The translations under genes and the position numbers were made by a program. Below are positions 17,064 to 25,121 of a DNA stretch of 64,000 bases, piece by piece (position 1 is the first letter of the stretch; each line of letters opens with the position of its first letter). The notes under the pieces were generated by a model. That model was not told the DNA's origin. It saw only the letters and a list, made by a program, of their open reading frames with translations, and searched no databases. This DNA comes from Haloactinopolyspora alba. Lineage in GTDB: Bacteria > Actinomycetota > Actinomycetes > Jiangellales > Jiangellaceae. The stretch covers positions 1 to 64,000 of the forward strand of contig NZ_PYGE01000014.1 of NCBI RefSeq assembly GCF_003014555.1. Reading direction: 5' to 3'.

Positions 17064-18034
17064 CCGGCGCGATACCCAGCACACCGGTGGTGGCGTCGCT
17101 GTGGCGCTACGACGCCGACACGGTCGGCGCGATGGCCGCACCACACGGCGTCAGCGTGCTCGAACCGTCGCCGGGGGTCGCCACCACGGATCTCGTGCGC
17201 AACGCCGACATCGTGCTGGCCGACCCGTCCGGCGAGCGGGCCCTCACCGGTGACGTCATCGCGGCGATGCGCAACTGCCGGCTGATCCAGCAGCCGTCGG
17301 TGGGCCTCGACACCATCGACCTCGCCGCCGCGGCGGCGCACGGCGTGCCGGTGGCGAACACGGCCGGCAGTAACAGCCGGTCGGTGGCCGAGTGGGTACT
17401 GATGGCCACGATGACGCTGTTGCGCGACGCCCACCGCTCCCACGCGGCGATGGCCGACGGCGACTGGCCGCGCCCGGACCCCGGTCGCGAGCTCGGCGCA
17501 CTGACCGTCGGGCTGGTCGGCATGGGCGGCACCGCCCGCGCGGTGGCGCACCTGCTGGCCGGGGTCGGTTCTCCGGTGCTCTTCCACCACCGCAGGTCCT
17601 GCGCGGACCCTCCGGACGGTGCGCGCCAGGTGCCGCTCGACGAGCTGCTGCGCGACAGTGACGTCGTCAGCCTGCACGTGCCGCTCGGACCGGCCACCAC
17701 CGGACTGCTCGGCGCCGACCGGCTCTCGCTCATGAAGACCGACGCGGTCCTGGTCAACACCAGCCGCGGACCGGTGGTCGACGAAGCGGCCCTGGTCGAC
17801 TGGCTCGCCGCCGCCCCGGACCGGAGGGCGGCCCTCGACGTGTTCGACGTGGAGCCGCTGCCGCCGCGTTCTCCGTTGCGGTCCACCGCGCAGGTGCTGC
17901 TCAGCCCGCATGCGGCGGCGCGGACCGTCGACGCCCGCCGTCGCCTCGACGACGTGGTGGCGCAGAACCTGCGACGCGCGCTGTCCGGGCGCGAGATCCT
18001 GCACCTGGTCGACACTGCCGGAGGCCCGTCATGA
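17060..18034 (+). CDS. D-isomer-specific 2-hydroxyacid dehydrogenase family protein
   Basis: 324 residues. The NAD-binding domain has GLVGMGGTARAVAHLLAG near residue 150 (GxGxxG variant GMGGTA). The catalytic region shows SRGPVVDEAALVDWL and a late PLPPRSPLRS...LSPHAA, whose His is the family base. The substrate domain contains VGLDTIDLAAAAAHGVPVANTAG, typical of the family. It could reduce a 2-oxoacid produced by the enolase-type dehydratase. ATGA overlaps join it to both neighbours. Confidence 0.9.
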   Translation: MTGAIPSTPVVASLWRYDADTVGAMAAPHGVSVLEPSPGVATTDLVRNADIVLADPSGERALTGDVIAAMRNCRLIQQPSVGLDTIDLAAAAAHGVPVANTAGSNSRSVAEWVLMATMTLLRDAHRSHAAMADGDWPRPDPGRELGALTVGLVGMGGTARAVAHLLAGVGSPVLFHHRRSCADPPDGARQVPLDELLRDSDVVSLHVPLGPATTGLLGADRLSLMKTDAVLVNTSRGPVVDEAALVDWLAAAPDRRAALDVFDVEPLPPRSPLRSTAQVLLSPHAAARTVDARRRLDDVVAQNLRRALSGREILHLVDTAGGPS

Positions 18035-19410
18035 GCAGTCTGCGTCTGCACTCCATCGACCTGCTGGCGACCATGACCGGCGCGGAGATCGGCGACGGCG
18101 CCCTGCTGGTCCGCGACGGCTGGATCGAGAAGATCGGCACGACCAGCGAGATCACGGACGCGGCCGACGAGTCCGTCGACCTGTCCGGGCACGTGGTGCT
18201 GCCCGGCCTGGTGAACACCCATCAGCACCTCTGGCAGAGCCTGGCCAGAGCCGTGCCGGCCGCGCAGGACGCGGCGCTCGTCGACTGGCTCATGGCGCTG
18301 TTCCCGCTGTGGGAGAAGCTGACACCCGACGGCGTCCGGACGGCCGGGCGGCTGGGCGCCGCCGGGCTGGCGCTGTCCGGGTGTACGACCGTCGCCGACC
18401 ACCACTACGTGTGGCCGAACGGCATCCGGATGGACGACCTCGTCGACGGCGTCGCGCCGGTCGGTGTCCGCGCCCATCTCACCCGCGGCGGCATGAGCGT
18501 CGGCGCGTCGCAGGGCGGCCTGGCCGCCGACGTGCTGACCGAGCGCGAGGACGCCATCGTCGACGCGACCGAACGGGCCGTCAGCGCGTTCCACGACCCC
18601 GAGGCCGGCGCCATGATGCGCATCGCCGCCGGCCCGCCGTCCGTCCTGTCCACGTCGGCGGAGCTGATGCGCGAACTGGGCGCGCTGGCGCGCGAGCACG
18701 GCATCGGACTGCACACGCACCTCGCCGAGACCGCCGGCGAGTCCGAGCGGTGCGTGGCGGCCGTGGGCGCGCCCGCCCTGCCCTACCTCGAGTCGCTCGG
18801 CTGGAGCGGAGAGCACGTGTGGTTCGCGCACGCGGTGCACCTCGCCCCGGACGAGATCCGGTCGCTGGCGGGGTCCGGAACCGGGGTCGCGCACTGCCCG
18901 ACCTCGAACATGCGCCTGGGGTCCGGGATCGCCCCGCTCGGCGAGTTCCTCCGAGAGGGCGTCCGGGTCGGCCTGGGCGTCGACGGCGCGGCGTCCAACG
19001 ACTCGACCGACATGTTCGCCGAGGTGCGGCAGGCGATGCTGCTCGCCCGGGTCATGGCAGGAATGAAGGGAATGGGGGGAATACGGCATGGTTCCGCCGG
19101 GCACCGCCTGCTGACCGCCCGCCAGATGCTGCGCCTGGCCACCGCGGGCGGCGCCGAGGTGCTGAGCCGTGACGACATCGGCACGCTCGCGCCGGGCAAG
19201 GCCGCCGACATCGTCGCCGTCGACCTCGACCGGCTGCGCTTCGCCGGTCAACACGACCCGCTGGCCGCACTGGTCCTCTGCGGCACCGCACACGTCGACC
19301 AGTCGTGGGTGCACGGGCGCCGGGTGGTCGAGGACGGGCGACTGCGCACCGTCGACGTCGACGAGCTGACCGCCGAGCATCGGGCCCGGTCGGCGGAGCT
19401 GACGGCATGA
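18031..19410 (+). CDS. 8-oxoguanine deaminase-like amidohydrolase
   Basis: 459 residues, the family length. It has NTHQHLWQSLARAVPAAQDA, which carries the HxH metal ligands and the 'AxPAAQDA' stretch of the TrzN/8-oxoguanine deaminase group. A later metal His is in HTHLAETAGES, another in HAVHLAPDE, and GVDGAASNDSTDM gives the metal Asp. The C-terminus has the usual GTLAPGKAADIVAVDLD. 8-oxoguanine deaminase turns 8-oxoguanine into urate and ammonia; related s-triazine or isocytosine deaminases are alternatives. In this operon the natural substrate may be another amino-heterocycle. ATGA overlaps on both sides. Confidence 0.87.
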   Translation: MSSLRLHSIDLLATMTGAEIGDGALLVRDGWIEKIGTTSEITDAADESVDLSGHVVLPGLVNTHQHLWQSLARAVPAAQDAALVDWLMALFPLWEKLTPDGVRTAGRLGAAGLALSGCTTVADHHYVWPNGIRMDDLVDGVAPVGVRAHLTRGGMSVGASQGGLAADVLTEREDAIVDATERAVSAFHDPEAGAMMRIAAGPPSVLSTSAELMRELGALAREHGIGLHTHLAETAGESERCVAAVGAPALPYLESLGWSGEHVWFAHAVHLAPDEIRSLAGSGTGVAHCPTSNMRLGSGIAPLGEFLREGVRVGLGVDGAASNDSTDMFAEVRQAMLLARVMAGMKGMGGIRHGSAGHRLLTARQMLRLATAGGAEVLSRDDIGTLAPGKAADIVAVDLDRLRFAGQHDPLAALVLCGTAHVDQSWVHGRRVVEDGRLRTVDVDELTAEHRARSAELTA

Positions 19411-21083
19411 CCGCCGCCACGTCCGGCATCCGCGAGCTGCTGGCCTTCGTCTACGACGGACGGACCGCCGACGACCTCGCCGACCGGCTCGAGAAGCGCT
19501 ACCCGGTCGCCGTGAACGACCGGCGGGTCCGGTTCGACAGCGCGGACGCCGTTCTCATCAGCTACGCCGACACCGTCCGGAACGGGCCGGTTCCGCCGCT
19601 GCGGACGCTGCGGCGGGTCGTCGGCGAGCACGCGCCGGAGTACACCCACCTGCACGTGCTGCCGTTCTTCCCGTCCTCCGGCGACGGCGGCTTCTCGGTC
19701 ACCGACTTCACCGCCGTCGACCCGGCCCACGGCACGTGGGACGACGTGACCGCCCTGGCCGGCGACCGGCGGCTCATGGTCGACCTGGTGCTCAACCACG
19801 TGTCCGCGGAGTCGGCGTGGTTCCGCCGGTTCCTGGCCGGCGACGCCGAACACGCCGGCTGGTTCCACGTCGTCGACCCGGCCGCCGACCTGAGCGCGGT
19901 CTTCCGGCCACGCACGCACCCGCTGCTCACCCGTTTCGAGACCGCCGACGGCCCGGCGCACGTGTGGACCACGTTCTCCGCCGACCAGGTCGACCTCGAC
20001 TTCTCCAACCCCGCGGTCCTGGAGGCGGTCCTGGACGTGCTGGCCGGATACGTCGCGAACGGCGCCCGGATGCTGCGCCTGGACGCGGTCGGGTTCGTCT
20101 GGAAGGAGCTCGGCACACCGTGCCTGCACCACCCGAAGACGCACGCCATCGTCAAGCTCGTCCGCGCCTTCCTGGACCGGATCGCCCCGGGTGTCCAGGT
20201 GGTCACCGAGACCAACGTGCCGCACGCGGACAACGTCGCCTACTTCGGCGACGGCCACGACGAAGCACAGATGGTGTACAACTTCTCGCTGCCGCCGCTG
20301 GTGCTCGACGCGTTCACCCGCGGCAGCGCCGCTGACCTGTCGAACTGGGCGGCGAACCTGCAGACACCGGGCGAGACGACGTTCTTCAACTTCCTCGCCT
20401 CCCACGACGGCATCGGCATGACACCCGCCTCGCCGATCATCGGGCCCGAGCGGGTGGCCGCCCTCGCCGAGCGCGCTCGCCGGCTCGGCGGTGACTGGTC
20501 CGGGCGGACGACCGACGACGGGACCGTCGTGCCGTACGAGCTGAACATCAACTACGCCGACGCACTCGCCGACCACCCCGGCCAGGACGGGCGCGAGATC
20601 GCCGGACGGATGCTGGCGGCGGCGTCCATCCAGTTCGCCCTGCAGGGCGTGCCGGGGGTCTACATCCACAGTCACCTCGGGTCGCGTTCGTGGCGGGACG
20701 GACCGTCGGTGACGGCGGAGAGGCGCTCGATCAACCGGGAACGGCTCGCCCTGGACCGGCTCGACGCGGAGCTGGCCGATCCCCGCGGCGCGCGGGCCGT
20801 GACGGTCGAGGGTCATCGCCGGCTGCTGCGAGCCCGCCGCGACCACCCGGCGTTCGACCCGTACACGCCGCATCACGTCGAGCCGGTCGATCCGCGCGTG
20901 TTCTCGCTGATCAGGCAGAACGAGCACGGCGAGATGTGGTGCGTCACGAACGTGTCGGCCGGCACGGTGGACGTCGACTCGTTACCCGGCTGGGCCCGGC
21001 GCCGGGACGTCCTCACCGGACGGACCGAAACGGGCCGGGTCGAGCTCGGGCCGTACGAGTACCGCTGGTACCGGCGGTCGTGA
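19407..21083 (+). CDS. GH13_18 glycoside phosphorylase (sucrose/glucosylglycerate phosphorylase-like)
   Basis: A 558-residue alpha-amylase-fold enzyme. Visible conserved regions are DLVLNHVSAES (region I), RMLRLDAVGFVWKE with the nucleophile Asp (II), VVTETNVPH with the acid/base Glu (III) and FLASHDGIGM (IV). The C-terminus lacks a starch-binding domain. It resembles sucrose phosphorylases, but sucrose phosphorylases are usually ~490-505 residues; 558 fits the longer glucosylglycerate phosphorylase branch such as E. coli YcjM, whose operon also carries a binding protein and two permeases. It would phosphorolyse an imported glucoside. Last gene of the operon; start overlaps the previous stop. 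Confidence 0.87.
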   Translation: MTAATSGIRELLAFVYDGRTADDLADRLEKRYPVAVNDRRVRFDSADAVLISYADTVRNGPVPPLRTLRRVVGEHAPEYTHLHVLPFFPSSGDGGFSVTDFTAVDPAHGTWDDVTALAGDRRLMVDLVLNHVSAESAWFRRFLAGDAEHAGWFHVVDPAADLSAVFRPRTHPLLTRFETADGPAHVWTTFSADQVDLDFSNPAVLEAVLDVLAGYVANGARMLRLDAVGFVWKELGTPCLHHPKTHAIVKLVRAFLDRIAPGVQVVTETNVPHADNVAYFGDGHDEAQMVYNFSLPPLVLDAFTRGSAADLSNWAANLQTPGETTFFNFLASHDGIGMTPASPIIGPERVAALAERARRLGGDWSGRTTDDGTVVPYELNINYADALADHPGQDGREIAGRMLAAASIQFALQGVPGVYIHSHLGSRSWRDGPSVTAERRSINRERLALDRLDAELADPRGARAVTVEGHRRLLRARRDHPAFDPYTPHHVEPVDPRVFSLIRQNEHGEMWCVTNVSAGTVDVDSLPGWARRRDVLTGRTETGRVELGPYEYRWYRRS

Positions 21084-21087
21084 CCGC
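21074..21087. terminator. Short hairpin spanning the operon's last stop codon
   Basis: GCGGTC-GT-GACCGC is a perfect 6-bp dyad covering the stop codon at 21081-21083, between the convergent phosphorylase and methyltransferase genes. The loop is very short, so it is a weak terminator call. Confidence 0.3.
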
Positions 21088-21096
21088 GGCAAGTCC

Positions 21097-21750
21097 TCAG
21101 CCGGTGGGGCGCCGGAACACCAGGCAGTAGTCGCCGGTCAGCCACTCCGGCTGCTCGTCCCAGCACAGGAACGTCTCGCCGACCATCGTCAGATGCGCGG
21201 ACACCTCGCGCGCGACGTCCCATGCCAACGGCGTGAACACACCGTCGTCGCGCATGTTGCCGACGTTGATCACCACGTGCCCTCCCGGCCGCATCAGCTG
21301 CGCCACCTGCGCGAACACGTCCGTCAGCTCGCGCAGGTACACGGCGTAGTCGCCGTCGAGCGTCTCGTACGCGTTCAGCGGGTTCTCCGGGTGGTTCACC
21401 ATCGCCATGTACGGCGGCGAGGTCAGGCACAGGTCCATCGGCCCCTGCACCAGCGACGCCACCCGGCGCGCGTCGCCGCGGATGACCTGTCCGGTGCCGC
21501 CGAGACGACCGCGCACCAGCTCGGCCCGGTCGCCCAGCAGCTCGACCCCCACGGCGCGGCGTCCGAGCCGGCCCGCGACGACCAGCGTGGTTCCGTACCC
21601 GGCGAACGGGTCGAGGACGACGTCGCCGGGCCCGGTGAACTCCTCGATCACCGTCCGCGCCAGGTTCTCGGTGAAGTGCACGTCCTCGTCGGCGTGCCGG
21701 AAACGCTCGTTCGCCAGGTCCGAACTCCACTGGCGCAGCCACGGTTGCAT
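21097..21750 (-). CDS. Small DNA (cytosine-N4/adenine-N6)-type methyltransferase
   Basis: 217 residues. The SAM-binding motif DPFAGYGTT lies at 47-55 and the catalytic TSPPY at 110-114. The order is FxGxG before PPY only through circular arrangement: the DPFAGxGT motif precedes the TSPPY motif, as in the alpha-like amino-methyltransferases. MQPWLRQW is chosen as the start; AAGGA lies upstream. No target-recognition domain is apparent and no restriction gene is nearby, so it may be an orphan DNA methyltransferase or an RNA/tRNA methyltransferase of the TRM11-like type. It is convergent with the operon and divergent from aldO. Confidence 0.8.
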   Translation of the reverse strand: MQPWLRQWSSDLANERFRHADEDVHFTENLARTVIEEFTGPGDVVLDPFAGYGTTLVVAGRLGRRAVGVELLGDRAELVRGRLGGTGQVIRGDARRVASLVQGPMDLCLTSPPYMAMVNHPENPLNAYETLDGDYAVYLRELTDVFAQVAQLMRPGGHVVINVGNMRDDGVFTPLAWDVAREVSAHLTMVGETFLCWDEQPEWLTGDYCLVFRRPTG

Positions 21751-21806
21751 GAGCACATCCTTGTCGATGCGGTCGGCAGCGCGCCCGCCGGGCAGCCGAG
21801 TGCGGT

Positions 21807-21812
21807 TATTCT
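21807..21812 (+). promoter_or_regulatory. -10 box for aldO (leaderless)
   Basis: TATTCT lies 7 nt before GTG 21820, and no ribosome-binding site is present in between. Confidence 0.4.
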
Positions 21813-21819
21813 TCCCGGC

Positions 21820-23079
21820 GTGACAACGGATCGGACGAACTGGGCCGGCAGCTTCAGCTACGACGCCCGGCGGGTGCACGCGCCGCGATCGGAGGACGAG
21901 CTGCGCGAGATCGTCGCCGCCTCCACCAGGGTCCGGGCGCTGGGCAGCCGGCACTCGTTCAGTCAGGTCGCGAACACCGACGGCGACCTCGTGTCGCTGG
22001 CGGACCTACCGCGGACCGTCTCCGTCGACGCCGCGGGTTCGACGGTGACCGTCGCCGCCGGCATGCGCTACGGGGAGGTCTGCCGCGAGCTGCACGAGCA
22101 CGGCTTCGCCATGCACAACCTCGGGTCGTTGCCGCACATCTCGATGGCCGGCGCGGTGGCCACGGCGACCCACGGCTCGGGTGACGGCAACGCCAGCCTC
22201 GCCTCCGCCGTGTCCGCCCTCGAGATGGTCACCGCCGACGGCGAACTCGTCACCGTGGACCGGGACGCGGACGCCGAGCGCTTCGGCGGCATGGTCGTCG
22301 CGCTCGGCGCGCTGGGCATCGTCGTCCGGATGACCCTGGACGTCGTCCCCACGTTCGAGGTTCGCCAGGACGTGTACGAAGGGCTGGCACTCGACACTTT
22401 CGAGAAGAACGCCGACGAGATCTTCGCCGGCGCGTACAGCGTCAGCCTGTTCACCGACTTCGTCGCACCGACCATGACCGCCTGGTTGAAGAGCCGTGTC
22501 GACGACGTGGACCCCGCCGGCCCCGATCCGGACTGGATGGGCGCCCGGCGCGCCGCGAGCGCGCACCACCCCGTTCCGGGGATGTCCGCCGAAAGCTGCA
22601 CCGGCCAGCTGGGAGTCCCGGGACCGTGGTACGACCGGCTCCCACACTTCCGGCTGGACTTCACGCCGAGCAACGGCGCCGAGCTGCAGTCGGAGTACCT
22701 GGTCCCGCGTGCCGCCGCGGCCGACGCGCTGCGGGCGCTGCACGGCATCGGCGAGCACATCGCTCCGGTGCTGCAGATCTGCGAGCTGCGGACGGTCGCG
22801 GCCGACGAGCAGTGGCTCAGCCCGGCATACCGGCAGGACGTCGTCGCGTTCCACTTCACGTGGGTCCGGGACGCCGCCGCGGTGATGCCGGTGCTGAAGC
22901 TGATGGAACAGCAGCTCGCGCCGTACTACGCCCGCCCGCACTGGGGCAAGCTGTTCACCCACGAACCGGGGCACCTGCGGTCGCTGTTCCCCCGGCTGAG
23001 CGACTTCCGCGCGCTGCGGCACGAGCTCGACCCGAGGGGGACGTTCGGCAACGCGTTCGTCGACCAGCACATCGGCTGA
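21820..23079 (+). CDS. aldO: Alditol oxidase (FAD-linked)
   Basis: 419 residues, essentially the length of Streptomyces coelicolor AldO (418). The FAD domain starts RVRALGSRHSFSQVANTDGD, with His45 matching the His that carries the covalent flavin. MHNLGSLPHISMAGAVATATHG is the second FAD motif. The C-terminal domain keeps the AldO landmarks VPGPWYDRLPHFR, ELQSEYLVPR and RPHWGKLF. AldO oxidises the terminal CH2OH of polyols such as xylitol and sorbitol with O2, giving an aldose and H2O2. It lies divergent from the methyltransferase and is probably monocistronic. Confidence 0.93.
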   Translation: MTTDRTNWAGSFSYDARRVHAPRSEDELREIVAASTRVRALGSRHSFSQVANTDGDLVSLADLPRTVSVDAAGSTVTVAAGMRYGEVCRELHEHGFAMHNLGSLPHISMAGAVATATHGSGDGNASLASAVSALEMVTADGELVTVDRDADAERFGGMVVALGALGIVVRMTLDVVPTFEVRQDVYEGLALDTFEKNADEIFAGAYSVSLFTDFVAPTMTAWLKSRVDDVDPAGPDPDWMGARRAASAHHPVPGMSAESCTGQLGVPGPWYDRLPHFRLDFTPSNGAELQSEYLVPRAAAADALRALHGIGEHIAPVLQICELRTVAADEQWLSPAYRQDVVAFHFTWVRDAAAVMPVLKLMEQQLAPYYARPHWGKLFTHEPGHLRSLFPRLSDFRALRHELDPRGTFGNAFVDQHIG

Positions 23080-23134
23080 ATCACCGACGGCGTCGGCGGC
23101 GGAACCGTCGGGCCGGGCATGCCGTCGAAGCACC

Positions 23135-25054
23135 ATGAGACGACGGTGGTTCGCCGGTCTTGCCGCCTGTGGGCTGATTGCCGGCTGTTCGTTCGGTTCC
23201 GACGGTGACGACGCCGCCCCGGTCGCGACCATGGGCCTGGTGTCCTTCGATGCGTGCGACGAAGTGCTCGCGCATCTGACCAGCGAAGCGCGCCAGCGCG
23301 TCGGGCCGTACGGGCTCGGCCACGGGAACCGGATGGTGACCCTGGACTCGGGTGCCGTGGCCGAGGGCGCAGCCGCGTCCGCCGAGGTGCCGCACTCGAC
23401 CACCAACGTCCAGGAGGCAGGTGTCGACGAGCCAGACGTCGTCAAGACGGACGGCCGGATGATCGTCACCGTCACCGGCTCGGACCTGCGCGTCGTCGAC
23501 GTCGCCGACGGCAGCCCCGAAGCGGTGGGCCGGCTGTCGCTGGGCACCGAGTACGTGAACGCGAACCTGCTGCTGTCCGGCGACCACGCGCTCGTGCTGC
23601 TGCGCGAACACCGGATGGTCCCCCTGGATGAGCCCGCGACGTCTTCGTCGGGCGCGTCCCTGGAAGGATCCGTCGCTCCGCCGGCCCACGGGCCGTCCCG
23701 AGCGTCGACGAAGGTCCTGCTGGTCGATCTGGCCGACCCGTCCGATCCCGAGGTCGACTCGACGCTGCGGGTCGACGGCGACTATCTGGACGCGCGGATG
23801 GTCGACGGCACGGTCCGCCTGGTCGTGAGGTCGCACCCCGGGCTCTCGTTCCCTCTGCCCAGAGGGGCGGACAGGCCGGACGAGGACGAGCTGATCGCCC
23901 GGAACCGCGACATCATCGCGTCGGCCACGATCAACGACTGGCTGCCCTCGTACCAGCTGACGAACGGTGACCGGGAGACGTCCGGACAGCTCGTCGGGTG
24001 CGACCGCCTGGACCGGCCGCCGGAGTTCGCCGGCTTCTCCACGCTCAGCGTGCTGACCTTGGACATCACCGCCGAAGGGCTGTCCGACGGCGACGCAGTG
24101 GGTGTGCTCGCCCGCGGCGAGACCGTCTACGCGAGCGCGGAGCGGCTCTACGTCGCCACCACCCGCTGGGGCGACTCGGCCCCCTTGCCCGAGTGGTCGG
24201 CGATGATGGAACCGCGCGGCGACGTGGACACCGGGATCCACGCGTTCGACATCGCAGGCGACGACGCCGCCGACTACCTGGCCTCGGGTGAGGTCCGGGG
24301 CCGGATCATCGGACGGCACGCGATGTCCGAGCACGACGGCATCCTGCGGGTGGCGACGACGCACCGAAGCGAATCGTCGGCCGGCAAGAAGGTCAGCGCA
24401 CTGGTGACGCTCGACGAACGCGGCAACGAACTGGTACGCGTCGGCTCGGTCGGCGGTCTCGGCAAGGGCGAGGACATCTACTCGGTCCGCTATGTCGGCG
24501 ACACCGGCTACGTCGTCACGTTCCGCCAGATCGATCCGTTGTACGTGCTGGACCTCTCCGACCCGGCGAACCCGGCCGTGCGAGGCGAGCTGAAGATCAC
24601 CGGCTACTCCGCGTACTTGCACGACGTCGGCAACGACCGCCTCATAGGCGTCGGGCAGGAGGCCACCGCCGAGGGACGAACCGTCGGCACCCAGGTGTCG
24701 CTGTTCGACGTCGGCGATCCGTCCGCGCCCACGAAGCTCGACGGGCACGTCGTCCCGGACGCCTGGTCACAGGTGGAACGAGACTCGCGCCGGTTCCTCT
24801 ACTGGCCGGACACCCGGCAGCTGGTCGTCCCGCTCGACGCCGGCGGTTCCAGCCGTGCGCTGGTGCTACGGGTGGACGACGAATCTTTCGCCGCGCAGGG
24901 CATGGTCGCCCGCAGTGACGACGCCCCGTCCGGCGGCCACGGCGACCTGGAACGCTCACTGGTCATCGGCGACACGCTCTACACGCTGTGGACCGACGGG
25001 CTGCAGGCCAACGACCTGGACGACCTCGAACCGCAGGGGTGGACCGACCTGTGA
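23135..25054 (+). CDS. Secreted beta-propeller domain lipoprotein
   Basis: 639 residues. The N-terminus MRRRWFAGLAACGLIAGC is a lipoprotein signal with Cys18. TTNVQEAGVDEPDVVKTDGR is the hallmark of the bacterial family annotated as 'beta-propeller domain-containing' (distantly WD40-like). Repeated blades with LRVVDVAD, DIYSVRYVGDTGYVVTFR and LYVLDLSDPANPAVRGELKI follow. The function of the family is unknown; an extracytoplasmic binding or sensing role is plausible. The gene stands alone, 55 bp after aldO, and is convergent with the DUF885 gene. Confidence 0.88.
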   Translation: MRRRWFAGLAACGLIAGCSFGSDGDDAAPVATMGLVSFDACDEVLAHLTSEARQRVGPYGLGHGNRMVTLDSGAVAEGAAASAEVPHSTTNVQEAGVDEPDVVKTDGRMIVTVTGSDLRVVDVADGSPEAVGRLSLGTEYVNANLLLSGDHALVLLREHRMVPLDEPATSSSGASLEGSVAPPAHGPSRASTKVLLVDLADPSDPEVDSTLRVDGDYLDARMVDGTVRLVVRSHPGLSFPLPRGADRPDEDELIARNRDIIASATINDWLPSYQLTNGDRETSGQLVGCDRLDRPPEFAGFSTLSVLTLDITAEGLSDGDAVGVLARGETVYASAERLYVATTRWGDSAPLPEWSAMMEPRGDVDTGIHAFDIAGDDAADYLASGEVRGRIIGRHAMSEHDGILRVATTHRSESSAGKKVSALVTLDERGNELVRVGSVGGLGKGEDIYSVRYVGDTGYVVTFRQIDPLYVLDLSDPANPAVRGELKITGYSAYLHDVGNDRLIGVGQEATAEGRTVGTQVSLFDVGDPSAPTKLDGHVVPDAWSQVERDSRRFLYWPDTRQLVVPLDAGGSSRALVLRVDDESFAAQGMVARSDDAPSGGHGDLERSLVIGDTLYTLWTDGLQANDLDDLEPQGWTDL

Positions 25055-25121
25055 CGATGCCCGGCGCAGGTGACGAGTTCTCCGGTCGGTGAGAGGCACG
25101 ACGCCGCGTAGCCGTCGTCCT

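Noticed and set aside
17107-19380. A 757-codon minus-strand frame
   Set aside because: It is the reverse shadow of the dehydrogenase and deaminase genes and has no motif.
21097-23079. Methyltransferase and aldO as a restriction-modification or defence pair
   Set aside because: aldO is a clear metabolic oxidase and the genes are divergent; no nuclease is adjacent.
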